A stretch of 64,000 bases of DNA, from the NCBI RefSeq assembly GCF_002217405.1, contig NZ_MUHE01000015.1:1-64000 (forward strand), read 5' to 3'. A program made the translations under genes and the position numbers. Under the pieces are notes generated by a model, which had not been told where the DNA came from, did no database searches, and was given only the letters and a program-made list of their open reading frames with translations. Shown in pieces: positions 18,790 through 27,624 of this stretch. Position 1 is the stretch's first letter. The number at the start of each line of letters is the position of its first letter. Source of the stretch: Flavobacterium psychrophilum DSM 3660 = ATCC 49418. GTDB lineage: Bacteria; Bacteroidota; Bacteroidia; Flavobacteriales; Flavobacteriaceae.

Positions 18790-18870
18790 TAGTAAGCTTT
18801 AAGCAATAATGCTTTAGCAAAAAAATAATTCAATATACTTAAAGCGTATTGCTTTGAGCTTAAAGCATAA
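18790..18870. repeat. GCTTTAAGC-type inverted repeat between two helicase genes
   Basis: The gap holds copies of a unit around GCTTTAAGC/GCTTAAAGC. The left half (TAAGCTTTAAGCAATAATGCTTTA) is an imperfect reverse complement of the right half (TAAAGCGTATTGCTTTGAGC plus CTTAAAGC). It could fold into a hairpin just before the DEAD-box gene. Confidence 0.55.
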
Positions 18871-18874
18871 AAAT

Positions 18875-20209
18875 ATGTCAAAACAATTCGCAAATTTAGG
18901 AATAGCAGAACCCATTTTAAAAGCATTACTAGATCTTAAAATTACTGTTCCCACAGAAATTCAACAAAAATCAGTGCCAGTATTGCTTTCCAGCCAAGAC
19001 GATTTTATTGGATTAGCAAAAACAGGAACAGGAAAAACAGCAGCTTTCGGATTGCCTTTATTGCAATTAATTAACGTAAATAATGCTAAAATACAAGCCG
19101 TAATATTAGTACCAACCAGAGAATTAGGTAACCAAATATTTACAAATTTAGAAAGCTTTGCTAAATATTTACCAGAAGTTTCTATAGCTTCTGTTTGTGG
19201 CGGAATACCTATAAAACCTCAAATAGAACGTTTGCAACAAACCACTCATATAGTCGTTGCAACACCAGGAAGGTTGATCGATTTGATAAAAAGAGGCGCA
19301 ATAAACATTAAAGAAATTAACTATTTAATTCTTGATGAAGCAGATGAAATGGCAACAGCCCTAAAAGAAGGATTAGACCAAATTGCTATCGATTTACCTA
19401 AAAACAGAAAAACTTGGTTATTTTCTGCAACAATGCCAGGAACAGTAAAACAATTAGTACAAAACTATATGTCAAAAAAAGTGACACAAGTAAGTGCTAG
19501 TATGGAAATTGTGGGTAATTCGAGCATTAATCACGAATATATTGTTGTAGATCCAATAGAAAAATTAGAAGTTCTCATGCATTTTTTAACTTCAAAAGAA
19601 GGACAAAGAGGTATTATTTTTTGCAAAACCAAAGCCGCAGTTAATAAATTAGCTAAAAATTTAGCCATTAATCGCTTTTCATCTGGAGCAATACACGGAA
19701 GCTTAACGCAACCAATCCGTGATAGAATCATGGATCAGTTTCGTGCAGGACACATTAATATATTAGTAGCCACAGATTTAGCCGCTCGTGGAATCGATGT
19801 AAAAGAAATTTCCTATGTAGTAAATTATCATTTACCAGATGTACATGAAACTTATGTACACCGTAGCGGACGTACAGCAAGAGCTGGTGCTAATGGCTTT
19901 TCGCTAACGATTTTGCAACAAGAAGAAATTGCTGAAATTTCCGATTTTGAAAAAGCTTTAGGAATTAAATTTGAAAAATTTGAAAAACCCAATCCAGAAA
20001 GCATCGAAGAAAATAATGCTTATTTGTGGGCAAAACAAATCTTCAAAACCAAGCCAAATCATGAATTATCAATTGATATTAAAGAAAAAATAAAAACAGT
20101 TTTTCATCATCTTACCAAAGATGAACTAATTGAAAAATTAATGGCTAATTATTTTTTGCAAAACAAACCTGATACCACACCAGTTGTAAAAAGGCAAAAA
20201 ATGAAATAA
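18875..20209 (+). CDS. DEAD-box ATP-dependent RNA helicase
   Basis: A 444-residue DEAD-box protein that should unwind structured RNA, for example in ribosome assembly or mRNA turnover. Motifs: Q motif PTEIQQKSVP, Walker A AKTGTGKTAAF, PTRELGNQI, TPGRLID, DEAD in LDEADEM, SATMPG, and the C-terminal ARGIDVKEISYVVNYHLP and HRSGRTARAG. A short C-terminal tail after residue ~385 contains IKEKIKTVFHHLTKDELIEK, resembling the RNA-binding tails of this group. ATG 18875 was chosen because the in-frame ATG at 18854 lies within the repeat. Confidence 0.95.
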   Translation: MSKQFANLGIAEPILKALLDLKITVPTEIQQKSVPVLLSSQDDFIGLAKTGTGKTAAFGLPLLQLINVNNAKIQAVILVPTRELGNQIFTNLESFAKYLPEVSIASVCGGIPIKPQIERLQQTTHIVVATPGRLIDLIKRGAINIKEINYLILDEADEMATALKEGLDQIAIDLPKNRKTWLFSATMPGTVKQLVQNYMSKKVTQVSASMEIVGNSSINHEYIVVDPIEKLEVLMHFLTSKEGQRGIIFCKTKAAVNKLAKNLAINRFSSGAIHGSLTQPIRDRIMDQFRAGHINILVATDLAARGIDVKEISYVVNYHLPDVHETYVHRSGRTARAGANGFSLTILQQEEIAEISDFEKALGIKFEKFEKPNPESIEENNAYLWAKQIFKTKPNHELSIDIKEKIKTVFHHLTKDELIEKLMANYFLQNKPDTTPVVKRQKMK

Positions 20210-20345
20210 AGGCAAAAAAATGATAATATTAAATACGTAACAAAAACGAACTATAATTTATATTATGTAAAATAGAATGTTTCAAATTATCTTTCTATCT
20301 TCTAAAAAATATTATAAATTTACAACATAGTAATCTTATCCTATC

Positions 20346-22256
20346 ATGAAGAATTCAATTGCAGAAAGTATTGCCAATTTTCTAAAAGATTTTAAACCTT
20401 TTAGTTTTTTAAGTTTCGATGATTTAAAAAGTATTTCTAAAACGATTCGTGTAATTCATCTAGAAAAGAATCAAACATTATTTCAAATTAATGATACCTT
20501 ACATGATGTATTTTATGTCATGAATTCTGGTGTTATACATTTGTCTGTTATTTCTGACGCCGAAGAAACTTTACTCAACAAATGCTATTCTGGCGATGTT
20601 TTTGGATTGCGTCCGTTTTTTGCCAAAAACAATTACCAAATGACTGCAAAAACTAACGAAGAAGCCATTTTATATGCAATTCCTATCGAAAGTTTTAAAC
20701 CATTTGTACTTAAAAACACTGAAGTTTTGCATTTTTTATTAGAAAGTTTTGCCCAAAATTCTAACAATTTAGCAGATAAAAATAGTGATAAATTAATTTC
20801 AGATTCTGTACAATTATCTGAATTTCAGAATGATTTTTCTTATTTTCAAACGCTAAATTACAATAAAAATCCATTAATTGTAACATACGATCAGACCATT
20901 CGTGAAGTGGCTATAATAATGGCAGACAACCTATTAGATGCGGCATTTATAAATAATAATACTAAATTAGTTGGTATTGTTACCGATGCTGATTTTAGAG
21001 AAAAAGTAGCCACAGGAAAGCATGCCATTCAGTCACATATCGATAAGATAATGACCCATGCAGTAATTACTGTTCCAGAAAATATTTCATTAGCAGAAGC
21101 CCAATTGGTCATGCTTTCCCATAAAGTACATCACTTATGTGTAACGATAGATGGTACGATTTATACCCAAATAAGAGGTATTATCACCCAAAATGATTTG
21201 GTTCAGGCACAAGCAAATTCTCCAGGAGTATTAGTCAAAGAAATAAAACGTGCTATAAATGCTGCCCAATTAAAATCTGTAAGAAATTCTCTTTCAAATA
21301 TTATACAGCAAGCGGTGACAAAAAATATTCCTTTGCAGCATATTTTTAATATTTCTGGCGAAATTACATTAGCAATTATTAGAAGAGCAATAGAAATAGG
21401 TATTTTAGAACTGGGCTCACCCCCTGCTCCTTTCGTGTTTTTAAGCATAGGAAGTCAAGGGAGAAAGGAACAATTATTATTAACGGATCATGACAGTTTA
21501 TTAATATTTAATGATGTAGATATTCAACAAGTTCGTAGTGTAAAAGATTATTTTAATCAATTGACAAAAAAAGTAAATGAAACTTTAGAAAAAATAGGAT
21601 ACAAACACTGTAATTTCGGACATAATTCTAACAATCAAAATTACTCTAAGTCATTAACTGAATGGATAAAACAATACGAAAGCTGGATAAACACTCCGGG
21701 GGAATTTACAAATGAGCATTGTGCGATATTTTTTGATTACGAATTTGTTTTTGGAGATTCAAATCTAGAAAATAGCATCACCGAAACCATATATAAAATT
21801 AAAAATAAAGCCTTATTTTTTGATTATTTAGGCAATGACGCCTTAAAAAAACCAGCACCGCTTAATTTCTTTAAAAAATTTAATGAAGAAGAAGAGGGAT
21901 TATATAAATATAAATTTAACATCAAAGAAAAAGGAATAAATCAATTGGTAGATATTGCTCGTTTGCTGTCTATTCATCACGGTTTGAAAGGAATTAAGAA
22001 TACCTTTTCTAGGTATAAAGAATTGGCAATAAAGGACACTCAAAATGCAGAGATTTTCTTGAAGGCTGCCGATACTTTCTTACTTTTGTCACGATATAGA
22101 ACTCTTGAAGGAATTAAAAATGATAATGCAGGAGAATATATCGATTTAGAAAAAATATCGAAATCAGATAAAGAAAAACTAAAAGAATCTTTACATGTTT
22201 TAAAAGATTTAGAAGAGATTTTAAAAGACACTTTTCAACTAACACAATTTTCATAA
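20346..22256 (+). CDS. cNMP-binding/CBS/DUF294 nucleotidyltransferase-like protein
   Basis: A 636-residue soluble signalling-type protein. Domains in order: a cyclic-nucleotide-binding domain (about residues 15-135), a CBS pair (about 180-300, with GIVTDADFREKVATGK and GIITQNDLVQA), the DUF294 nucleotidyltransferase-like domain (about 310-470, with FLSIGSQGRKEQLLLTDHDSLLIF), and a DUF294 C-terminal domain. The GSxGRxE and DxD-like residues of the nucleotidyltransferase fold are present. Related proteins usually sit beside a 3'-5' exonuclease gene or acetate/actP genes, and here both an exonuclease-like gene (next, 1 base away) and acs follow. The regulated activity is unknown. Confidence 0.88.
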   Translation: MKNSIAESIANFLKDFKPFSFLSFDDLKSISKTIRVIHLEKNQTLFQINDTLHDVFYVMNSGVIHLSVISDAEETLLNKCYSGDVFGLRPFFAKNNYQMTAKTNEEAILYAIPIESFKPFVLKNTEVLHFLLESFAQNSNNLADKNSDKLISDSVQLSEFQNDFSYFQTLNYNKNPLIVTYDQTIREVAIIMADNLLDAAFINNNTKLVGIVTDADFREKVATGKHAIQSHIDKIMTHAVITVPENISLAEAQLVMLSHKVHHLCVTIDGTIYTQIRGIITQNDLVQAQANSPGVLVKEIKRAINAAQLKSVRNSLSNIIQQAVTKNIPLQHIFNISGEITLAIIRRAIEIGILELGSPPAPFVFLSIGSQGRKEQLLLTDHDSLLIFNDVDIQQVRSVKDYFNQLTKKVNETLEKIGYKHCNFGHNSNNQNYSKSLTEWIKQYESWINTPGEFTNEHCAIFFDYEFVFGDSNLENSITETIYKIKNKALFFDYLGNDALKKPAPLNFFKKFNEEEEGLYKYKFNIKEKGINQLVDIARLLSIHHGLKGIKNTFSRYKELAIKDTQNAEIFLKAADTFLLLSRYRTLEGIKNDNAGEYIDLEKISKSDKEKLKESLHVLKDLEEILKDTFQLTQFS

Positions 22257-22257
22257 C

Positions 22258-22824
22258 ATGCTCGATTGGTTAAAAAAAATAGGCAAAGATTACCCAGAAT
22301 TTTGGAAAAATTACCTTGTTCAGTTTGAAATGCAAACCGAAAGAAAAGTTGCATTATATATAGAAACAACGGGAATAAATCCAGCTAAAGATAAAATTAT
22401 ATCTATTGGTGCCATTGCCATCGAAAAAAATCAGATTCGTATAGACAATTGTTTAGAAATAGAACTAAATAAAGCCGAGATATTAGAAGGTAAAGACTTT
22501 AGTTACCAAGAGATTCAGGCTATAGAATCCTTAATAAATTTTATAGGAAATGCAACTCTGGTAGGGCATCGCATTCATTATGACATTCAAATTATTAATG
22601 AGTATTTGCATAAATTGCAGAGTGGTCGCATTAAAAATAACTTGCTAGATGTTGAAGTGATGCATGGCAGGATTATTGACCAAAATGCTAAACAATTTTC
22701 ATTAACCGAATTGTTATCAATTTATAAAATTGATTCTCCACATATTCCTACATCGGCAAACATGGCATTTTCAATAGCTTTGCTGTTTTTGAAATTAAAA
22801 AGCAGATTAAAAATGACTAATTAA
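22258..22824 (+). CDS. DnaQ-like exonuclease-fold protein, probably inactive
   Basis: A 188-residue member of the DnaQ/PolC epsilon exonuclease family, 1 base after the DUF294 gene. The family signature is only partly kept. Exo I, normally D-x-E-T-T-G, reads Y34-I-E36-T-T-G, so the first catalytic Asp is Tyr. Exo II is recognisable (LVGHRIHYDIQI with Asp). Exo III, normally H-x-A-x-x-D-A before the last helix, reads PTSANMAFSIALLFLKL, with neither the His nor the Asp in register. It therefore looks like a pseudoenzyme that may serve as a partner or regulator of the DUF294 protein. Length is close to that of active homologues. Confidence 0.8.
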   Translation: MLDWLKKIGKDYPEFWKNYLVQFEMQTERKVALYIETTGINPAKDKIISIGAIAIEKNQIRIDNCLEIELNKAEILEGKDFSYQEIQAIESLINFIGNATLVGHRIHYDIQIINEYLHKLQSGRIKNNLLDVEVMHGRIIDQNAKQFSLTELLSIYKIDSPHIPTSANMAFSIALLFLKLKSRLKMTN

Positions 22825-22889
22825 TCATTTTGCATATTAAAAAACAGATAACCAAACTGAATTTTTTATTTAAGCTTAATAGTAAAAAA

Positions 22890-22931
22890 TAGCCAAAGGT
22901 AATGCTATCTTTACTACATTACCTTTGGCTA
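22890..22931. terminator. Terminator between convergent exonuclease-like gene and acs
   Basis: Arms TAGCCAAAGGTAATG (22890-22904) and CATTACCTTTGGCTA (22917-22931) are perfectly complementary over 15 bp with a 12-base loop. On the minus strand the stem is followed by a run of T, so it should terminate acs transcription. Confidence 0.85.
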
Positions 22932-22961
22932 CTAAGCTTGTAAAATTTTTATAATAATAAT

Positions 22962-24869
22962 TTACAATTTCCCTTCTTTAATTTCCTCTACAATTTCGGG
23001 GTTTAATAAAGTAGTGATATCACCAAAATTAGCAAAATCTCCTTCTGCAATTTTGCGTAAAATACGTCTCATAATTTTTCCTGAACGAGTTTTTGGCAAA
23101 CCAGATACAAACTGAATTTTATCTAATTTAGCGATTGGTCCAATATGGTCAGAAACATTTTGGTTTATTTCTTTGGCAAGGTTTGTTTTGTCTCTCGTTT
23201 CTCCGCTTTCTTTTAGCATTACAAATCCGTACAATGCATTTCCTTTTAGATCATGAGGAAAGCCAACAATAGCACTTTCGGCAACTGCTGGATGTTCATT
23301 TATTGCGTCTTCTATTGGTGCTGTTCCTAAATTATGTCCAGAAACAATGACTACATCATCTACCCGACCTGTAATTCGATAATAACCTACTTCGTCACGC
23401 AAAGCACCATCTCCAGTAAAATATTTTCCAGGAAATGCAGAAAAATAAGTTTCCTTATATCGCTGATGGTTGCCCCAAATGGTTCTTGCTATTCCTGGCC
23501 AAGGAAATTTAATGCACAAGCTACCTGAGACTTGATTTTCTTCTATTTCGTTGCGTTTTTCGTTCATAAGAATTGGCTGAATTCCTGGTAAAGGTAACGA
23601 TGCGTAGGTTGGTTTTGTTGGGGTTACAAAGGCAATTGGCGAAATCATAATTCCACCAGTTTCGGTTTGCCACCAAGTATCTACCATAGGACAACGCTTC
23701 CCTCCCACGTGGTCGTTGTACCAATACCAAGCTTCTTCATTAATAGGCTCTCCAACAGAACCAATGACTTTTAGCGATTTTAATGGGTATTTTTGTACAT
23801 AAGATAAATTTTCTTTTGCCAAAGCACGAATAGCTGTTGGGGCTGTATAAAATTGGGTAACTTTATGTTTTTCTATTACTTCCCAAAAACGAGAAAAATC
23901 TGGATATGACGGAACACCTTCAAAAATTACTGTTGTAGCTCCGTTTAGAAGAGGGCCATAAAGTATGTATGAATGTCCTGTTATCCAACCAATATCGGCG
24001 GTACACCAAAAAATATCATCGTCTTCATAATTAAAAACATTTTTGAAGGTATAGGCAGAGTAAACCATATAACCAGCCGTTGTATGCACCATTCCTTTAG
24101 GTTTACCTGTAGATCCTGAGGTATAAAGAATAAATAATGGATCTTCGGCATCCATAATTTCAGGCATATTATTGTCTAGTGCTTCATCTAAAAGTGGTTG
24201 CAACCAAATATCACGACCTTCTTTCATTTTTACAGAAGTGTTGGTTCTTTTTACGACTAAGACTTTTGTTACGCATGGACATTTTTCTAAAGCTTCATCG
24301 ATAATTGCTTTTAAATCGATGGTTTTTTCTCCACGAAAACCACCATCGGAAGTAATAACCATTTTGCATTCAGAATCATTTATTCTTGAGGCTACTGCCG
24401 ATTCCGAAAATCCCGCAAATACAACCGAGTGTATAGCTCCAATTCTGGCGCAAGCCAAAGTTGCAATGGCTAATTCTGGAATCATAGGTAAATAAATACA
24501 AACTCTGTCTCCTTTTTCTATACCTTGTTCTCTCAATACATTTGCCATTTTAGAAACTCGTACATACAATTCGTTATACGAAATATGCAAGGCTTCTTCA
24601 TTTGGATTGTTTGGTTCGAAAATAATTGCTGTTTTTTCGCCCCGACGAGCCAAATGCCTATCGATACAGTTTTTTACAATGTTTACTTTTGCGCCTTTAA
24701 ACCATTCTATTTTGGCTTCAACCATGTCAAATTCTACTACTTTTTCGCATTCTTGGTACCAAGTAAAATTTTCTGAAGCAATTTTCCCCCAAAATTTCCT
24801 TGGTTCTCGAATCGATTTGTTGTAATGCTTAAAGTATTGTTCTAGATTGTCAATTTTGTAATAACTCAT
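22962..24869 (-). CDS. acs: Acetyl-CoA synthetase
   Basis: A 635-residue AMP-forming acetate-CoA ligase that activates acetate for central metabolism. Visible motifs are the AMP-binding P-loop LYTSGSTGKPKGM, WWQTETGG, the YFTGDGALRDEVGYYRITGRVDDVV hinge, and PKTRSGKIMRRILRK with the conserved lysine that is acetylated in many Acs enzymes. Length is typical. It is monocistronic, ends at a strong terminator and is convergent with the exonuclease-like gene. Confidence 0.96.
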   Translation of the reverse strand: MSYYKIDNLEQYFKHYNKSIREPRKFWGKIASENFTWYQECEKVVEFDMVEAKIEWFKGAKVNIVKNCIDRHLARRGEKTAIIFEPNNPNEEALHISYNELYVRVSKMANVLREQGIEKGDRVCIYLPMIPELAIATLACARIGAIHSVVFAGFSESAVASRINDSECKMVITSDGGFRGEKTIDLKAIIDEALEKCPCVTKVLVVKRTNTSVKMKEGRDIWLQPLLDEALDNNMPEIMDAEDPLFILYTSGSTGKPKGMVHTTAGYMVYSAYTFKNVFNYEDDDIFWCTADIGWITGHSYILYGPLLNGATTVIFEGVPSYPDFSRFWEVIEKHKVTQFYTAPTAIRALAKENLSYVQKYPLKSLKVIGSVGEPINEEAWYWYNDHVGGKRCPMVDTWWQTETGGIMISPIAFVTPTKPTYASLPLPGIQPILMNEKRNEIEENQVSGSLCIKFPWPGIARTIWGNHQRYKETYFSAFPGKYFTGDGALRDEVGYYRITGRVDDVVIVSGHNLGTAPIEDAINEHPAVAESAIVGFPHDLKGNALYGFVMLKESGETRDKTNLAKEINQNVSDHIGPIAKLDKIQFVSGLPKTRSGKIMRRILRKIAEGDFANFGDITTLLNPEIVEEIKEGKL

Positions 24870-24959
24870 AAATATTCTTAAATTTTATTAATTCTTATTT
24901 TATTATAAATGCCTGTTTTTTTTTTAATACTTGTAATCTCATCAATAATATTTTAATTA

Positions 24960-25215
24960 TCAATGTTTTACTATATATTTAGGATTTCCAGTTGCGCCTA
25001 ACTGTTTTAGGTACTGTACTAAAAGCATTTTCTTATTATTTGTGTAACAACACGAATCGTAAATTATGGCAATTGTATCTCCATAACCTTCATAAATATG
25101 TTTGGCTAGAGTAGCCTATACTATCGTTAGTTAATAAGTACATTTCAAAAATAGTAAAACCTGCAATAATTAATGGTATTAAAATGAAAAAAAATATTCT
25201 AAAAACAAAATATTC
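24960..25215 (-). pseudogene. Remnant of a small membrane-protein gene (frameshifted)
   Basis: Read on the minus strand, one frame (25215 to a stop at 25090) encodes a hydrophobic helix (about 18 residues with FFFILIPLIIAGFTIFEM) followed by YLLTNDSIGYSS. A second frame (25115 to a TGA at 24960) continues with KHIYEGYGDTIAIIYDSC, then KKMLLVQYLKQLGATG and NPKYIVKH. The two stretches look like one protein broken by an indel at about 25090-25115. No start codon was found upstream. I do not recognise the family. Confidence 0.5.
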
Positions 25216-25479
25216 CTATTTTCCTGAGGTTAAATTTCTGATATATAACATCACTGCTTTGATTAATTTTGATACAGAATTAATTGTTACAAAATTAAAC
25301 ATTTATTAATCAGTAATTTAACACAAATAATGGTGAGATATGAGAATATTATAGGTCAAAAAAAAAAAAAACGGGTTATACCATTTAGATTTATAAAATA
25401 GGCTAAAATTTTTTGGTCTATTTTTTTATGTATTTTAGACAATTTTATAATTCTAATTATGTGTATTTGGCAAATTCAA
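25216..25479. other. Gene-free A/T-rich stretch beside the IS remnant
   Basis: No coding frame was found. It contains a 14-base A run near 25360-25373 followed by ACGGGTTATACC. This could be an eroded end of the insertion element, but no matching partner end was seen. The stretch 26131-26340, downstream of the transposase remnant, likewise shows nothing but A/T-rich sequence. Confidence 0.4.
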
Positions 25480-26130
25480 AAAACATATTAGTAAAAGAAA
25501 GTGAGTTGGAACTTAAGAAGATAATGAGGCAACAACCTATTCATAAAAAAAATCTTATTCACATGCTGTTAATTCTATAGAACTGGCTAGTATCCTAAAA
25601 GTAAACCACAATACAGCTCAGAAATGGAGAAAGACTTATTCAGAGAAAGGTATAGATGGGCTACTTTTTGATGGAAGAGTTGGTTTTAAACCATCAAAAA
25701 TCAATAGTGAAATACATTTAGCTATTGAAAAAAGATTAACTTCTCCAAAAGATGCTTTTACATCTTATGTGGATTTAATTAATTGGATTGTAGAGAATAA
25801 CATTCCTGAGGGTAGAAACTATCACACTGTAAACAAGTATGTGAAAAGGCATTTTGGTGCCAAGCTAAAAGTATCTCGAAAAAGCCACATAAAAAAGACC
25901 CAAATTCAGTAGAGTCTTTTAAAAAAACTTCCAAATAATTCTTGAAAATACATTAAAAAATGCTCCAGAAACATTTACTTCTTTCAATCTTTATGTGCAA
26001 GATGAAAGTAGATTTAGATTATTTACAAGAATGGAGACAGTTTAGTAATGGAACTACCGCACATGGGGTAAAATTAAGTACTACTATTAAAAATATCTTT
26101 AGGACGATTATAAATTTATGCTAAATATTA
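25480..26130 (+). pseudogene. Degenerate IS630-family transposase
   Basis: Several reading frames together give an IS630-type transposase. 25556-25910 encodes a helix-turn-helix part with SIELASILKVNHNTAQKWR and EKGIDGLLFDGR. The frame then shifts near 25900 to DPNSVESFKK. About 25990 onward encodes LYVQDESRFRLFTR, the first Asp-Glu region of the DDE domain, followed by TTAHGVK in a third frame. Stops and shifts at about 25544, 25900 and 26040 break it, and the C-terminal catalytic half is missing. No terminal inverted repeats could be defined. The element is a decayed fragment. Confidence 0.75.
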
Positions 26131-26340
26131 CATACAAAGATTTTTTTTTGTATTATTGAATAAGATAACAAGAAAGTAATCAATATTATAGTTAATTTTT
26201 TTAAATTATACCACAAATTAAGTTAACACTACGATCTAAAAGTAAGAATCCAGAAAAAAATAAAAAAACACTTAAAACCAATTAATCATATCATTTTGCA
26301 TAACAGCTAATAATTCGTTTATATACCAGAAATAATTGAA

Positions 26341-27600
26341 ATGAAAACAACAAATTATAACTTTCCGTTTATTAAGAAACAATTTACAGCCGAGCAATTT
26401 TTTATGTTTTCGATGGTATTTGTAAATGCAGGAAATTATTTGTATAACTTATTGTTAGGGAGAATTTTAGGACCACAAAAATTTGCTGATGCAGCAATTT
26501 TAATCACTTTTTTGTTAATATTATCTTTTGTAGGTATGGCTTTTCAGATTGTTACCACAAAATATATTGTTATTTATGACCAAAATAAAACCTCTTTTTT
26601 CACGAAACTAATGTATAAAGCAGCCTTGTTTTTAGGCTTTTTTATTGGATTTTTAATAATTTTTTGTAGTAAATATTTACAAAGTATTTTTAAAACCGAT
26701 ACTTTTTTAATGTTTGTAATTTTTGGATTTTCTGTTCCGTTATATTTTTTAATGAGTGTAAAACGAGGTATTTGCCAAGGCAAAAATAAATTAATCGACT
26801 TGTCTAAAACCTATATTTTTGAAATGCTAAGCAGATTGTTACTTACTTTTATACTTATATTTTTATTTTACAAGTTTACCGCATCGATACTTGTTGCTAT
26901 TGGTATTGCAGTGTCGTTTATATTTGGATTAATTCCTGTCAAGATTAGCAATTCGAGTAATTTAATCTCTAATCTGGACAATCAAGTTAAAATTAAGGAA
27001 ATCGCCTCTTTTTTTGCCTTAACAGCTTTTTATGAATTTACACAAATTATTATTAACAACAGCGATGTTATTATGGTCAAATATTTTTTTGATAATACCA
27101 ACTCTGGTCTTTATGCATCGCTAGCCCTCATTGGTCGAGTAGTATATTTTGTGGCCTGGATGTTTGTAATGCTTTTATTACCAAAGGTTTTACAATTAAA
27201 AAAAGAAAATAAAAACACAAAACCAATTTTATTAAAATATGTTTTGTATATATTTTGCTTGTCGGCATCAATTGTAATTGTAACTTGGTTGTTTCCAGAA
27301 ACAGCAATTTTGCTACTATTTGGTAACAAATATCTTGCAATATCTTTTTTATTATGGAAATATGCTGTTGCAACCTCTATATTTGCAATAGCCAATATTT
27401 TTGCGTATTATTTTTTATCGATAAATAAATATGTGCCAGTTGTTATTACTGGTATTTTAGGATTGTTACAAATTGTACTTATTTGCTTATTTCATTCGTC
27501 ATTAGAACAAGTTGTAAATATGCAAATTCTGGCAATGTCAATCTTATTATTCTTTCAATTATTCTTTTACTTTTATCAAAATAAAACAGCACAATTTTAG
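26341..27600 (+). CDS. Polysaccharide flippase (MOP/Wzx-like)
   Basis: A 419-residue polytopic membrane protein with about 12 hydrophobic segments and few charged residues. The N-terminal FVNAGNYLYNLLLGRILGPQKFADAAILI matches the start of the oligosaccharide flippase/MATE-like fold used by Wzx proteins. It should move lipid-linked sugar repeat units across the inner membrane. It is 24 bases upstream of a GT4 glycosyltransferase, and both belong to the polysaccharide locus. The exact cargo cannot be predicted. Confidence 0.85.
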   Translation: MKTTNYNFPFIKKQFTAEQFFMFSMVFVNAGNYLYNLLLGRILGPQKFADAAILITFLLILSFVGMAFQIVTTKYIVIYDQNKTSFFTKLMYKAALFLGFFIGFLIIFCSKYLQSIFKTDTFLMFVIFGFSVPLYFLMSVKRGICQGKNKLIDLSKTYIFEMLSRLLLTFILIFLFYKFTASILVAIGIAVSFIFGLIPVKISNSSNLISNLDNQVKIKEIASFFALTAFYEFTQIIINNSDVIMVKYFFDNTNSGLYASLALIGRVVYFVAWMFVMLLLPKVLQLKKENKNTKPILLKYVLYIFCLSASIVIVTWLFPETAILLLFGNKYLAISFLLWKYAVATSIFAIANIFAYYFLSINKYVPVVITGILGLLQIVLICLFHSSLEQVVNMQILAMSILLFFQLFFYFYQNKTAQF

Positions 27601-27624
27601 TTAAAAAAAAAAATCTTATAGCTT

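Noticed and set aside
24172-24825. Several plus-strand frames opposite acs
   Set aside because: They are antisense to a well-supported acs coding region.
25360-25373. 14-base A run as a phase-variation tract
   Set aside because: It lies in non-coding DNA beside an insertion remnant with no promoter or gene in reach.
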